Positions 5,620 through 13,133 of a DNA stretch of 13,183 nucleotides are shown here, in pieces. The DNA is from Alphaproteobacteria bacterium. Lineage in GTDB: Bacteria > Pseudomonadota > Alphaproteobacteria > Micropepsales > Micropepsaceae. Each line of letters opens with the position of its first letter. Position 1 is the first letter of the stretch. The notes beneath the pieces are model-generated. The model saw only the letters and a program-made list of their open reading frames with translations. It made no database searches and was not told where the DNA came from. The DNA lies in NCBI GenBank assembly GCA_947373775.1, contig CANBZE010000026.1:1-13183 (forward strand). Reading direction: 5' to 3'. The translations under genes and the position numbers were made by a program.

Positions 5620-8327
5620 GGCTTTTGTGCTCCAATCGCGGTGTCCGGTGACTCCTCCGGACGAAGGCTGTTTGACCACGCTTCGGTATAGGACTTCAAG
5701 AGTTCGTCAAAATTAAGGGAGGTATCCAGGGTCAGGTCGATGGGCGTGCCGCTGGGCAGCGGAATGGGCTTGTACATCGCCGTGCCGTTGATGATGTCGG
5801 TGATGGCGACCCGCGCTTCCTGGTGCTGCGGCGGATCGCTTTTGCCCTTGATGTGGAACAGGATTTTCAGCCGCCCGCCTTCCACCGAATTCAAACGGGC
5901 GGACATTTCATCGAACGCCAGATATTCCAGCGCCTGGTAGGCGAATTCCTGCACCGCATTGCTGGATAGCGCCGCATCGCCCTGGTGCCAGAGCGCGCGG
6001 TTGATGGACAACCGCCCCGGACCGTCCGCCGTGATCTTGCCATCGGTGATACGAAAACCCTCCGGCCCGACATCGAAGGGAATGTTGCCGGACACTTTTC
6101 CTTCCAGCTTCACCTTGGCGTCCAGGTTGGAAGCCGCGACCAGGGAGTCCAGTGCGATGGATTTCAATTGCGCCGTGCCGGCCGTCTTCCCCGGACTGGA
6201 CAGTGACAGGGCAATGGCGCCCAGGGACACATGGCCCTGGGCGATGTCGGTGTCGGCCTTGGCCAGATGGATTTCGCTGCCGTTAAAGCCGAAGCGCATA
6301 TCCACGGCGCTGAACGGCAGGGTCCAGTCGATGCGGGCGATGGAAAGGTCCTGGCCCGGCGCGGTAGCCGGCGGCAACAGCGAGGTGAAGTTGATCTCGC
6401 TTTTCACGGCATGGGCCTTGCCCAGCACGGTCATGAAATCCAGCGCCGCGATACGGAGTTTGCCCTGGCTGGTGATTTCACTTTTGGTCCAGTTGATGTC
6501 GCCCACAAAGCTCACATTGCCTTCGGCGCGGCGCAGCGCCACCAGCATCGGTGACAGGCTTTCCGGCTGCAGCTTGCCCGGCGCGAATGTCACGCTGGGC
6601 GCGTCGATGTGCGCGGTGCCGCTGCCTGTCGTCATGGCGTGGGAGAAAGTGGTTTCGCCCAGCGCAGTCTTCTTGGGATCGGTGATCGCCAGGCGGCCCC
6701 GCCACACGCCGCGGTCCAGCGTGATGGTGCCGCTGCCCAGCACCGACTTGAAGCGAACCGGCGTGGTGCGATCCGACATTTCGGCGCTTGAAAGCGCGAT
6801 GGCACCCTTGAGCGGTGCGCCCCGGCCTTCGAATGCCAGCCGGGCAGATGCTTTTTCGACGTGCACATTGCCCAGCGGCAGATTTGCGGATGCGCCGCGC
6901 GCCGCGCCCAACAATTTCCAATTGGCGCCCTCGCCGGCGATCAACGGTTGTCCCGTGCCACAGACTTGCGTCCGTATGTCCTTGGCCAAGTCGCTGGCGC
7001 CCGGATGAAATGCCGTCAGGGAAACCTGCGCGCAGCCCGACGGCGTGAAGGCGTAATGGCCGGCCTGGTACGACACGGTGCCGTTGGCGGCGATGTCGGC
7101 GCCGCGCAGCATGGCGAAGTTGAAACGGGTCTTGAACGCCGCATCGCCGGTCAGTCCGCCGCCCGTCCACATCAGACGCCTGGCCGTCAGGCGGGTCGCG
7201 GGCAGTCCGGGGCCGGACAGCGAGGCTTCCAGCGCTGCGTTCAGGCTGTCGGTGCCGCCGGCAATCGTCAGCGCCGGGATGTTGATCCTGGCGCCCCGCG
7301 CGCCGGTCACGGTCATCGGCGCGGTGAGCGAGAATTCACTGGACTTGCCGTGATGGGCGACATGCCCGGCCAGGTTGACCTGCAGATGTTTCAGGTTCTG
7401 GGTGATGGCGGACGCCAGCGCGGGATCGGCGGCCCGCAGCAGCGCCATATCCGCGGCCAATCCGACCTCGCCTTCAGCCTTGATATCCCCTTGCGCCTGA
7501 ACGTTGCCGTTCGCCGCCGTCACGCTGGCATTGCTGATCGTCGCATCAAGCTTCGGCGCGGACAGGCTTGCCAGCGCGGAAGTGGAAAGTTGCAGATGGG
7601 CCGACGGCGCGCTGACACTGAAGCGTCCGTCCGCCGAATACCATTTCAACTTTTCCGCATTCAGCCGCGCATCCAGATCCGGCATGGTGATTGACGGGTT
7701 GTTGACGGCGGCCTGAAAATGAATCGCCAGATGTCCGCTGGCATTGTCGAAGGCCAGATCGGCGGTGCGCAAAGCGACGCGGGTGCCCTGCCAAATGATG
7801 GTGGCGGGCTGGGCGCGCAAGGCAGCCGTCTGCGGCAGGTTCTTCACCAGCTTGACGTCGCCGCGCACATCCAGCCCGCCGCCCGGCGTCGCCAGCAGCA
7901 GCCGCAGGCCCGTAAGCGATATGGCCAGGTCGTCAGAGACAAAATGCGATTTGCCCTGCTGTGCCCCGAGGGAGTCGATCCAGTTTTGCAGCGAGCCCAA
8001 GTTGGGCTTGCCGTCGGCATCCAGCCGCACCCGCACCACCGGATTGACCAGGCGCACTTCCACCACATACGGCATCCAGCGCAGGGGATCGAAATGCAGT
8101 TCGATCCGCTCCGCCGCGATGTCCGGCGCATCTTGCGGCCCCAGCACGAAACGGCCGGACACCCCGGACAGGCCCAGCGACCCGATCTCAACCTGCGATT
8201 CCACCCCATGCTGGCGGAAATAGCGGTTGGCGAAGCGGGCCGCGATCATGGCGCGGGCCAGCCACAGCAGGACCAGGACCGCTGCCACGCCGATCAGGAT
8301 TGCAGCAAGCAAGTAGCGCCGTTTCAA
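5616..8327 (-). CDS. ydbH: YdbH, AsmA-like intermembrane lipid-transport bridge protein
   Basis: A 903-residue inner-membrane-anchored periplasmic protein of the YdbH family (DctA-YdbH domain, AsmA-like superfamily), near the E. coli length of about 880. One N-terminal membrane helix (about residues 5-27, LLAAILIGVAAVLVLLWLA) is followed by a long repetitive beta-strand region, typical of hydrophobic-groove bridge proteins such as TamB and YhdP. E. coli YdbH, YhdP and TamB are partly redundant in moving phospholipid to the outer membrane; that role here is by family. The start is TTG at 8327: GGAG lies 8 nt upstream, the two nearby ATGs are out of frame and run into TGA at once, and a later start would lose the membrane helix. 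The 3' end overlaps ynbE by ATGA. It lies 59 nt after the lactonase gene on the same strand, so read-through from the sugar operon is possible. Confidence 0.92.
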   Translation of the reverse strand: MKRRYLLAAILIGVAAVLVLLWLARAMIAARFANRYFRQHGVESQVEIGSLGLSGVSGRFVLGPQDAPDIAAERIELHFDPLRWMPYVVEVRLVNPVVRVRLDADGKPNLGSLQNWIDSLGAQQGKSHFVSDDLAISLTGLRLLLATPGGGLDVRGDVKLVKNLPQTAALRAQPATIIWQGTRVALRTADLAFDNASGHLAIHFQAAVNNPSITMPDLDARLNAEKLKWYSADGRFSVSAPSAHLQLSTSALASLSAPKLDATISNASVTAANGNVQAQGDIKAEGEVGLAADMALLRAADPALASAITQNLKHLQVNLAGHVAHHGKSSEFSLTAPMTVTGARGARINIPALTIAGGTDSLNAALEASLSGPGLPATRLTARRLMWTGGGLTGDAAFKTRFNFAMLRGADIAANGTVSYQAGHYAFTPSGCAQVSLTAFHPGASDLAKDIRTQVCGTGQPLIAGEGANWKLLGAARGASANLPLGNVHVEKASARLAFEGRGAPLKGAIALSSAEMSDRTTPVRFKSVLGSGTITLDRGVWRGRLAITDPKKTALGETTFSHAMTTGSGTAHIDAPSVTFAPGKLQPESLSPMLVALRRAEGNVSFVGDINWTKSEITSQGKLRIAALDFMTVLGKAHAVKSEINFTSLLPPATAPGQDLSIARIDWTLPFSAVDMRFGFNGSEIHLAKADTDIAQGHVSLGAIALSLSSPGKTAGTAQLKSIALDSLVAASNLDAKVKLEGKVSGNIPFDVGPEGFRITDGKITADGPGRLSINRALWHQGDAALSSNAVQEFAYQALEYLAFDEMSARLNSVEGGRLKILFHIKGKSDPPQHQEARVAITDIINGTAMYKPIPLPSGTPIDLTLDTSLNFDELLKSYTEAWSNSLRPEESPDTAIGAQKP

Positions 8328-8342
8328 ATCACATGCTCCATG

Positions 8343-8366
8343 CCCCGGCGCAACAGTAACGCGGGG
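8343..8366. other. Imperfect hairpin between lactonase gene and ydbH
   Basis: On the plus strand CCCCGgCG (8343-8350) pairs with CGCGGGG (8360-8366) around a 9-nt loop, with one bulged G. On the transcribed minus strand there is no T tract after it, so it is at most a weak or Rho-assisted terminator, or a leader structure of ydbH. The remaining bases of this 59-nt gap show no clear promoter. Confidence 0.25.
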
Positions 8367-8386
8367 ACCGCAGCTTTGCGACAGAA

Positions 8387-9244
8387 TCAGGCGCGGATAT
8401 GGCGGCCCAGGCGGGATTTATCGGGACGATAGATGCGTATGGCATTGTCGCCCATCACCGCGCGCACCGCGCTGGATTCCTTGGCCGCCACCGCCTCCCG
8501 CGCCAGTTCGAACCAGCCCTGGTAATCACCGGCGAGCGTAAGCACCGGCCAGTCGCTGCCCCACAGCAAGCGGCTCGGCCCGAACAGGTCGAACAGTATG
8601 CCGATCGCGCGGGCGACATCATCGCGCGTGCCGCCCGGGCGCAGTTCGTTGAGAAGTCCACTCACCTTGCAGGTGACGTTGGGCAGCGAGGCTAAGGCCT
8701 CGATCCCCTTCGCCCAGGCGGTCATGGCATCAGCCTCGCCCAGCGGCGGCTTGGCGGCATGGTCCAGCACGATGGAAAGCTGCGGATGGCGCTCCGCCAA
8801 AACGGTGATCGCGCCGAGCTGATGGGAAAGGATCAAGGCATCGAACACCAGGCCTTCGGCGGCGATGATGTTCAAGGCGGGAGTCAATGCCGGCTGCAAT
8901 ATCCAGTCTAGATCAGGAATGTCCTGCAGCATGGGCCGCACACCCAGGAACAGCGGGTCGGCGACGCGGCGGCGCAGTTCATCGCCGGCGTCCGGTGCCA
9001 GCAAATCCACCCAGCCCACCACGCCCAGCACAAAGGGCGACTTGCGCGCGATGTCCAGCATGTAGTCGGTTTCGGCGGGCGTCGGCGCGGCCTGCACCAG
9101 GATGGTCGCGTCCACCCCGGTCTGGACCAGCAGCGGCCGCAGGTCGGTGGTGCCGAACACACGGTGGATGGGATTGCCGGGTTTCAGCCAACCATAATCG
9201 CCGCGCCCCGGGTCCCAGAAATGCTGATGGGCGTCAACGATCAT
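8387..9244 (-). CDS. Amidohydrolase (COG3618), probable L-fucono-1,5-lactonase
   Basis: A 285-residue amidohydrolase-family-2 (COG3618) protein. Members of this group open sugar lactones; L-fucono-1,5-lactonase is the characterised type that fits this neighbourhood, giving L-fuconate from the dehydrogenase product. Motifs: N-terminal HxH in VDAHQHFWDP (His6, His8), ILVQAAP (48-54), GVVGWVDL (74-81), LDHAAKPP (160-167) and LLWGSDWP with Asp231, a metal or catalytic residue in the family. The ATG at 9244 is chosen because the HxH motif is then at its usual place and because ATGA overlaps the stop codon of the upstream reductase gene. There is no clear Shine-Dalgarno, so translation probably depends on coupling. 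It is the last gene of the sugar operon. The related substrates L-galactono- or L-rhamnono-lactone cannot be excluded. Confidence 0.88.
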   Translation of the reverse strand: MIVDAHQHFWDPGRGDYGWLKPGNPIHRVFGTTDLRPLLVQTGVDATILVQAAPTPAETDYMLDIARKSPFVLGVVGWVDLLAPDAGDELRRRVADPLFLGVRPMLQDIPDLDWILQPALTPALNIIAAEGLVFDALILSHQLGAITVLAERHPQLSIVLDHAAKPPLGEADAMTAWAKGIEALASLPNVTCKVSGLLNELRPGGTRDDVARAIGILFDLFGPSRLLWGSDWPVLTLAGDYQGWFELAREAVAAKESSAVRAVMGDNAIRIYRPDKSRLGRHIRA

Positions 9245-10260
9245 GGGATCGGGGCGTCGGAATGGATCAGGTTTTGGGCGCGCAGATCCTGCCACAGAGC
9301 GGCAGGGATTTTGTGACGATACAGTGTGATCGTCTGTTCCACGCGCTGTGGCGAATCCAGGCCAGGGATCACGCTGGCGACCAGGGAATGCGCCAGCGGG
9401 AATTGCAGCGCCGCCGCCGCCAGCGGCACATGATGGCGGTCGCACACCGCTTCGATCTTGCGCACCTTCTCGATCACAGCGGCCGGCGCGGGTTCATAAT
9501 CATAATAGAGCGGCGCCGCCGTCCTGGTGCCCACCGCCAGGATGCCGGAATTGTAGGGCCCGCCCACCACGATGGCGGTGCCCGCTTCCACGCAACGCGG
9601 GAACAGCTCGTCCAGCGCATTTTGCTCCAGCAGGGTGTAGCGCCCCGCCAGCAGGATCACGTCCAGGCGCGCATGGCCCATTACGTCCAGGCATGCGGGA
9701 ATTTCATTGACGCCCATGCCAAATCCCGCGATGGCGCCGGACTCGCGCAATTCTTCCAGCGCCTTCAGCCCCCCGCCCTTGGTCAGCTCGGCCATGCGCG
9801 CGACATTCTGCTCGCCGTGGGTCAGCTTGCCGATGTCATGGATATAAAGAAGGTCGATGCGCGACAGGCCCAGACGCTGCAGGCTCTCTTCGAAGCTGCG
9901 CATCACCGCGTCGTAGGAATAGTCATAGACCGGCTCGAACGGCATTTGCGTGGCATAACCGTGGCGCACGATGGTCTCGTCCACCGGACCTGGCACCGGC
10001 TTCAGCAGCCGCCCCACCTTGGTGGACAGCACAATGCCCTTGCGCGGGCGCAGCGCATCGCCCAGCCGCCGCTCCGACAGGCCAAAACCATAGAACGGCG
10101 CGGTGTCGTAATAGCCAAATCCGGCGCGTTCCGCCGCCGCCAATGTTTCGCGCGCGATCCGCTCCGGCAAAGGCTTGAACAGGTTGCCCAGCGGCGCGGT
10201 GCCGAAACCCAGTTCGGTGACCGTCAGCCCGGTCTTTCCCAGAACGCGCCGCGCAATCAT
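9241..10260 (-). CDS. Aldo/keto reductase, probable L-fucose (D-threo-aldose) 1-dehydrogenase
   Basis: NAD(P)-dependent aldo/keto reductase of 339 residues. It is closest by eye to D-threo-aldose / L-fucose 1-dehydrogenases, with pyridoxal 4-dehydrogenase and plant L-galactose dehydrogenase as relatives. The predicted reaction is L-fucose to L-fucono-1,5-lactone in the cytosol. The catalytic tetrad is visible: Asp52 and Tyr57 in YYDTAPFYGFG, Lys81 in LSTKVG, and His141 in LLYIHDIG. GLSERRLGDAL and the C-terminal VASVIPGLDSPQRVEQ (cofactor end) are typical. The ATG at 10260 overlaps the permease stop codon as ATGA, and the gene overlaps the lactonase start the same way. No good Shine-Dalgarno precedes it. 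An in-frame extension upstream runs through the permease gene and is rejected. Family certain; substrate inferred from its neighbours. Confidence 0.88.
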   Translation of the reverse strand: MIARRVLGKTGLTVTELGFGTAPLGNLFKPLPERIARETLAAAERAGFGYYDTAPFYGFGLSERRLGDALRPRKGIVLSTKVGRLLKPVPGPVDETIVRHGYATQMPFEPVYDYSYDAVMRSFEESLQRLGLSRIDLLYIHDIGKLTHGEQNVARMAELTKGGGLKALEELRESGAIAGFGMGVNEIPACLDVMGHARLDVILLAGRYTLLEQNALDELFPRCVEAGTAIVVGGPYNSGILAVGTRTAAPLYYDYEPAPAAVIEKVRKIEAVCDRHHVPLAAAALQFPLAHSLVASVIPGLDSPQRVEQTITLYRHKIPAALWQDLRAQNLIHSDAPIP

Positions 10261-11516
10261 GCCGTTTTCAGCCTTGGTGCCAACGCTCCAAAGCCCACCA
10301 CCACGGCATAGCAGGCCGCCAAGATGAACAGACTCCAATGCAGCGCACCGGTGTAGGAAGCGAACAGGGTCATCAGCGGCGGCACCACTGCGGCGCCGCA
10401 GATCGCCATGACGATGAAGCTGGAGGCGAACTCCGTCTCGTGTCCCAGTCCTTCCAGCCCCAGCGCAAAGATGGTGGGGAACATGATGGACATGAAGAAG
10501 CTGGTCGCCACCAGCGCCCAGATGCTGGGGAAACTGCCGATCACCGCCGCCAGGCAACACAGCACAATGTTGCAGCCGGCATAGAGCGTCAACTGGCGCG
10601 GCGGATTGATGGTCCGCTGCAGCCATGCGCCGACGAAACGGCCGACACAGAAAGCGATCATGGTGGCTTCCAGATAGACCTGCGCACCCACCCGTTCGGG
10701 GACGTGCGCGGCCTCCTGCGCGAAATCCACCAGCAGGCTCCAGGTGCCGACCTGCGCCCCGACATAAAAGAATTGCGCGATCACGGCATACAGAACGCGC
10801 GGCCTCGCCAGAACGGCGAACGGCGAGCGCGCGGTTTGCGGCGTCACATCGGCGCGCAGCGGCGGATATTTGGTGATGGCGATGGCTGAAGCGATCACCA
10901 CCATCAAGACGCCCAGCACCAGATAGGGCGGGCCGACAGAAGCCGCCTCTTGCGCGCGCCAGGCATCCACCGCGGCAGGCCCCATCGTCGCCATCTGTTG
11001 CGGCGTATATTCCACGCCGGAGAAAATCACATAGCCGCCGACCAGCGGCCCCAAGACACTGGCGACACCGTTAAAGGCTTGGGCAAAGTTCAACCGCGGT
11101 GACGCAGTCTCCGGCGCGCCCAGAATGGTGATGTAGGGATTGGCGCTTGTTTCCAGAAAGCCCGCGCCAATGGCGATGATGTAAAGCGCTGCCAGGAAAA
11201 TCCAATAGACCCGCATATGCGCCGCGGGCACGAACAGGAAGGCGCCGATAGCGTACAGCGCCAGGCCGATGATGATGGTCTTCTTGTAACCCAGGCGGCG
11301 GATAACCATCGCCGCCGGCAGGGGCGCGCAGAAATAGCCGATATAGAAAGCGAACTGGGTCAGGCTAGCCTGCGGCCGGGTCAGGTCCAGCGCCTTCTGG
11401 AAATGATGCAACAGCAAATCATTGAACTGTGAGGCCAGGCCCCAGGCAAAGAACAAGGTCGCGGTCAGCGCAAAGGCGATGACATACCGCCGCTCGACCA
11501 CTGGCAACTTGTTCAT
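10257..11516 (-). CDS. fucP: FucP-type L-fucose:H+ symporter (MFS)
   Basis: A 419-residue, 12-helix major facilitator permease closely resembling E. coli FucP (438 residues). It should import L-fucose with protons across the inner membrane. Two buried acidic residues essential in E. coli FucP (Asp46 and Glu135) have clear counterparts at the same offset: Asp33 in FNDLLLHHF and Glu122 in GFLETSANPYIT. Other shared stretches are AFYIGYF, RLNFAQAFN, AQFFYVGAQ, FCVGRFVGAWL, FPTIFALGLEGLG and SSFIVMAICGAAVVPPLM. The start at 11516 (MNKLPVVERR) gives the normal cytoplasmic N-terminus before helix 1. A GGGGG close to the ATG is a weak Shine-Dalgarno. It is second in the operon, 53 nt after the dehydratase gene. 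Relatives also carry L-galactose and D-arabinose, so exact specificity is not proven. Confidence 0.92.
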   Translation of the reverse strand: MNKLPVVERRYVIAFALTATLFFAWGLASQFNDLLLHHFQKALDLTRPQASLTQFAFYIGYFCAPLPAAMVIRRLGYKKTIIIGLALYAIGAFLFVPAAHMRVYWIFLAALYIIAIGAGFLETSANPYITILGAPETASPRLNFAQAFNGVASVLGPLVGGYVIFSGVEYTPQQMATMGPAAVDAWRAQEAASVGPPYLVLGVLMVVIASAIAITKYPPLRADVTPQTARSPFAVLARPRVLYAVIAQFFYVGAQVGTWSLLVDFAQEAAHVPERVGAQVYLEATMIAFCVGRFVGAWLQRTINPPRQLTLYAGCNIVLCCLAAVIGSFPSIWALVATSFFMSIMFPTIFALGLEGLGHETEFASSFIVMAICGAAVVPPLMTLFASYTGALHWSLFILAACYAVVVGFGALAPRLKTA

Positions 11517-11569
11517 GTTCCCCCGCACTCTTATATTTCCGCCAGTTAAGCGGAAAAAGCGCGGCGGCG
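11517..11569 (-). promoter_or_regulatory. Gap before fucP with a 21-bp inverted repeat
   Basis: Between the dehydratase stop codon and fucP. A perfect inverted repeat spans 11536-11556: arms TTTCCGC and GCGGAAA around 7 bases. On the minus strand it is followed at once by TATAAGAG (11535-11528), a string that recurs before the dehydratase gene. The TATAAG is only 13 nt from the fucP ATG, too close for an ordinary leader, so an internal promoter here is doubtful. The repeat may be an operator or an intercistronic RNA hairpin that tunes expression. No U tract follows, so it is not a standard terminator. Confidence 0.4.
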
Positions 11570-13072
11570 CTACATGGTGGCGCCGATCTGCCAGGGCACG
11601 AATTCGGCGTCGCCATAGCCCAGCTTCTCGGACTTGGAGCGGGTGCCGGACGCGATCTCCAATATGTGTGCGAAGATCTCCTTGCCCTTGTCCTGGATGG
11701 AAACCCCGTTCAGCACATCGCCACAATTGATGTCCATGTCGTCGGTCATGCGCTCATAGACCGCCGTGTTGGTCGCCAGCTTGATCGACGGCGTGGGCTT
11801 GCAGCCATAGGCCGAGCCGCGCCCGGTGGTGAAGCACAGGATATTGGCGCCGCCCGCCACCTGCCCCGTCGCGGAGACGGGATCGTAGCCGGGGGTGTCC
11901 ATAAAGACGAAGCCCTTGGTGGTGACAGGCTGCGCATATTCCACCACATCCTTGAGCCGCGTAGTGCCGCCCTTGGCCGCCGCGCCCAGCGATTTTTCCA
12001 GAATGGTGGTGAGGCCGCCCGCCTTGTTTCCCGGCGAAGGATTGTTGTTCATGCTGCCGGCATTGCGGGTCGTATAATCTTCCCACCAGCGGATGCGCGC
12101 GAGCAGCTTCTTGCCGACTTCCGGACTGGCGCGGCGGGTCAACAGATGTTCGGCGCCGTAAATCTCCGGCGTCTCCGACAGGATGGCGGTGCCGCCATGG
12201 GCCACCAGCAGATCCACCGCCGCACCCAGCGACGGATTGGCGGTGATGCCGGAATAACCATCGCTGCCGCCGCATTGCAGCGCCAGCATCAGCTCGGACG
12301 CCGGCGCGGTTTCGCGCTTCACCGCACCCGCCGCCGGCAACATGTCACGCACCGCGGCGATACCCGCTGCGATGGCCTTGGCCGTGCCGCCGGTGTCCTG
12401 GATGGTCAGCGATCGGAAGGTATCGCTTTCGGCGATATTGTAGGCCTGCTTCCAGCGGCCGATCTGGAAGGTCTCGCAGCCCAGCCCCACCATCAGCACC
12501 GCGCCCATGTTGGGATTGGCGGCATAGCCCCATTGGGTGCGCTTCAAGACCTCATAGCCTTCGCCCTTGCTGTCCATGCCGCAGCCATGGCCATGCACTA
12601 GGGGGATGATGCCGTCGATTTCGGGATAGTCGTCCAGCATCCCGCTCTTTTCCACTTCGCGGGCGATCAGCCGCGCCACAGTGGCCGAACAGTTCACCGA
12701 CGTGAGAATGCCCAGGTAATTGCGGGTGCCGAACTTGCCGTTGGCGCGGCGAAAGCCTTGGAAGGTGGCTCGCGGCATAACGGGCGCGGGATCACGGGCA
12801 TCCACCTCGAACTGGTAATCGCGGTCCACGGCGTGAAAACCGATATTGTGCTCATGCACCCAGTCACCGGGGGCGATGTCCTGGGTGGCGAAGCCGATGA
12901 TCTGACCGAACTTCAGCGCCGGCTCGTCTTTTTTGATCGGGCGCACCGCCGCCTTGTGACCGGGCGGAATGCGCCTTGTGATCTTCACGTCATCCACGAT
13001 GTCGCCGGGGGACAGGCCGGCTACCGCCACCACGACATTGTCGGTGGGATGAAGCCGCAGGAAAGACGCCAT
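11570..13072 (-). CDS. UxaA-family sugar-acid dehydratase, candidate L-fuconate dehydratase
   Basis: A 500-residue dehydratase of the altronate dehydratase (UxaA) / galactarate dehydratase (GarD) family, the full two-domain length. The N-terminal SAF domain covers about residues 10-78 and includes IPPGHK (His39) and WVHEHN (His73, His75). The catalytic part carries GFRRANGKFGTRNYLGIL (106-123), LVHGHGCGMD (Cys164), GLGCET, LQCGGSDGYSGITANPSLG, NNNPSPGNKAGG and TTGRGSAYGCKPTPSIKL. Family enzymes use Fe2+ or Mn2+ and remove water from aldonic or aldaric acids. Beside FucP, an aldose dehydrogenase and a lactonase, the likely substrate is L-fuconate. In Campylobacter jejuni, UxaA homologues likewise sit in the fucose locus, whereas many other bacteria use an enolase-superfamily fuconate dehydratase. 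The ATG at 13072 follows AGGAG by 5 nt. It heads the minus-strand operon. True altronate dehydratase is the main alternative. Confidence 0.9.
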   Translation of the reverse strand: MASFLRLHPTDNVVVAVAGLSPGDIVDDVKITRRIPPGHKAAVRPIKKDEPALKFGQIIGFATQDIAPGDWVHEHNIGFHAVDRDYQFEVDARDPAPVMPRATFQGFRRANGKFGTRNYLGILTSVNCSATVARLIAREVEKSGMLDDYPEIDGIIPLVHGHGCGMDSKGEGYEVLKRTQWGYAANPNMGAVLMVGLGCETFQIGRWKQAYNIAESDTFRSLTIQDTGGTAKAIAAGIAAVRDMLPAAGAVKRETAPASELMLALQCGGSDGYSGITANPSLGAAVDLLVAHGGTAILSETPEIYGAEHLLTRRASPEVGKKLLARIRWWEDYTTRNAGSMNNNPSPGNKAGGLTTILEKSLGAAAKGGTTRLKDVVEYAQPVTTKGFVFMDTPGYDPVSATGQVAGGANILCFTTGRGSAYGCKPTPSIKLATNTAVYERMTDDMDINCGDVLNGVSIQDKGKEIFAHILEIASGTRSKSEKLGYGDAEFVPWQIGATM

Positions 13073-13133
13073 GATTGCTCCTGGATGCGAAGGAGGCTCT
13101 TATAGTCCAAGCCCTTGCCCGGAGAATAACAAA
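13073..13133. promoter_or_regulatory. Divergent promoter region between dehydratase and mutarotase genes
   Basis: Only 61 bp separate the two divergent starts, so their promoters must overlap. Minus strand: TATAAG at 13104-13099 is a fair -10 for the dehydratase operon, 26 nt before its ATG, but the -35 (TTCTCC, 13126-13121, 16-bp spacing) is poor. Plus strand: TATAGT (13101-13106) overlaps the same site, and no good -35 was found for it. Both genes have clear ribosome sites, AGGAG (13082-13078, minus) and GGAG (13121-13124, plus). The tight divergent layout suggests shared control. The promoter elements are weak calls. Confidence 0.35.

Noticed and set aside
9245..9445. N-terminal extension of the lactonase by 67 residues
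   Set aside because: It overlaps the aldo/keto reductase gene in another frame and places the HxH motif far from the N-terminus; the ATG at 9244 with ATGA coupling fits the family.
8887..10311. Long open frame (474 codons) on the plus strand across the lactonase and reductase genes
   Set aside because: Low-complexity Arg/Pro/Ala-rich translation with no motif; it spans two confident genes on the other strand.
10261..10626. N-terminal extension of the aldo/keto reductase
   Set aside because: It runs through the 3' end of fucP and has no family likeness; MIARRVLGKTGL is the normal AKR start.
11666..12601. Open frame antisense to the UxaA-family gene (311 codons)
   Set aside because: Rich in Arg, Gly, His and Ala with no domain logic; a shadow of the dehydratase reading frame.
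13108..13117. Small dyad CAAG-CC-CTTG in the divergent spacer
   Set aside because: The four-base arms are too short to separate from chance in GC-rich sequence.
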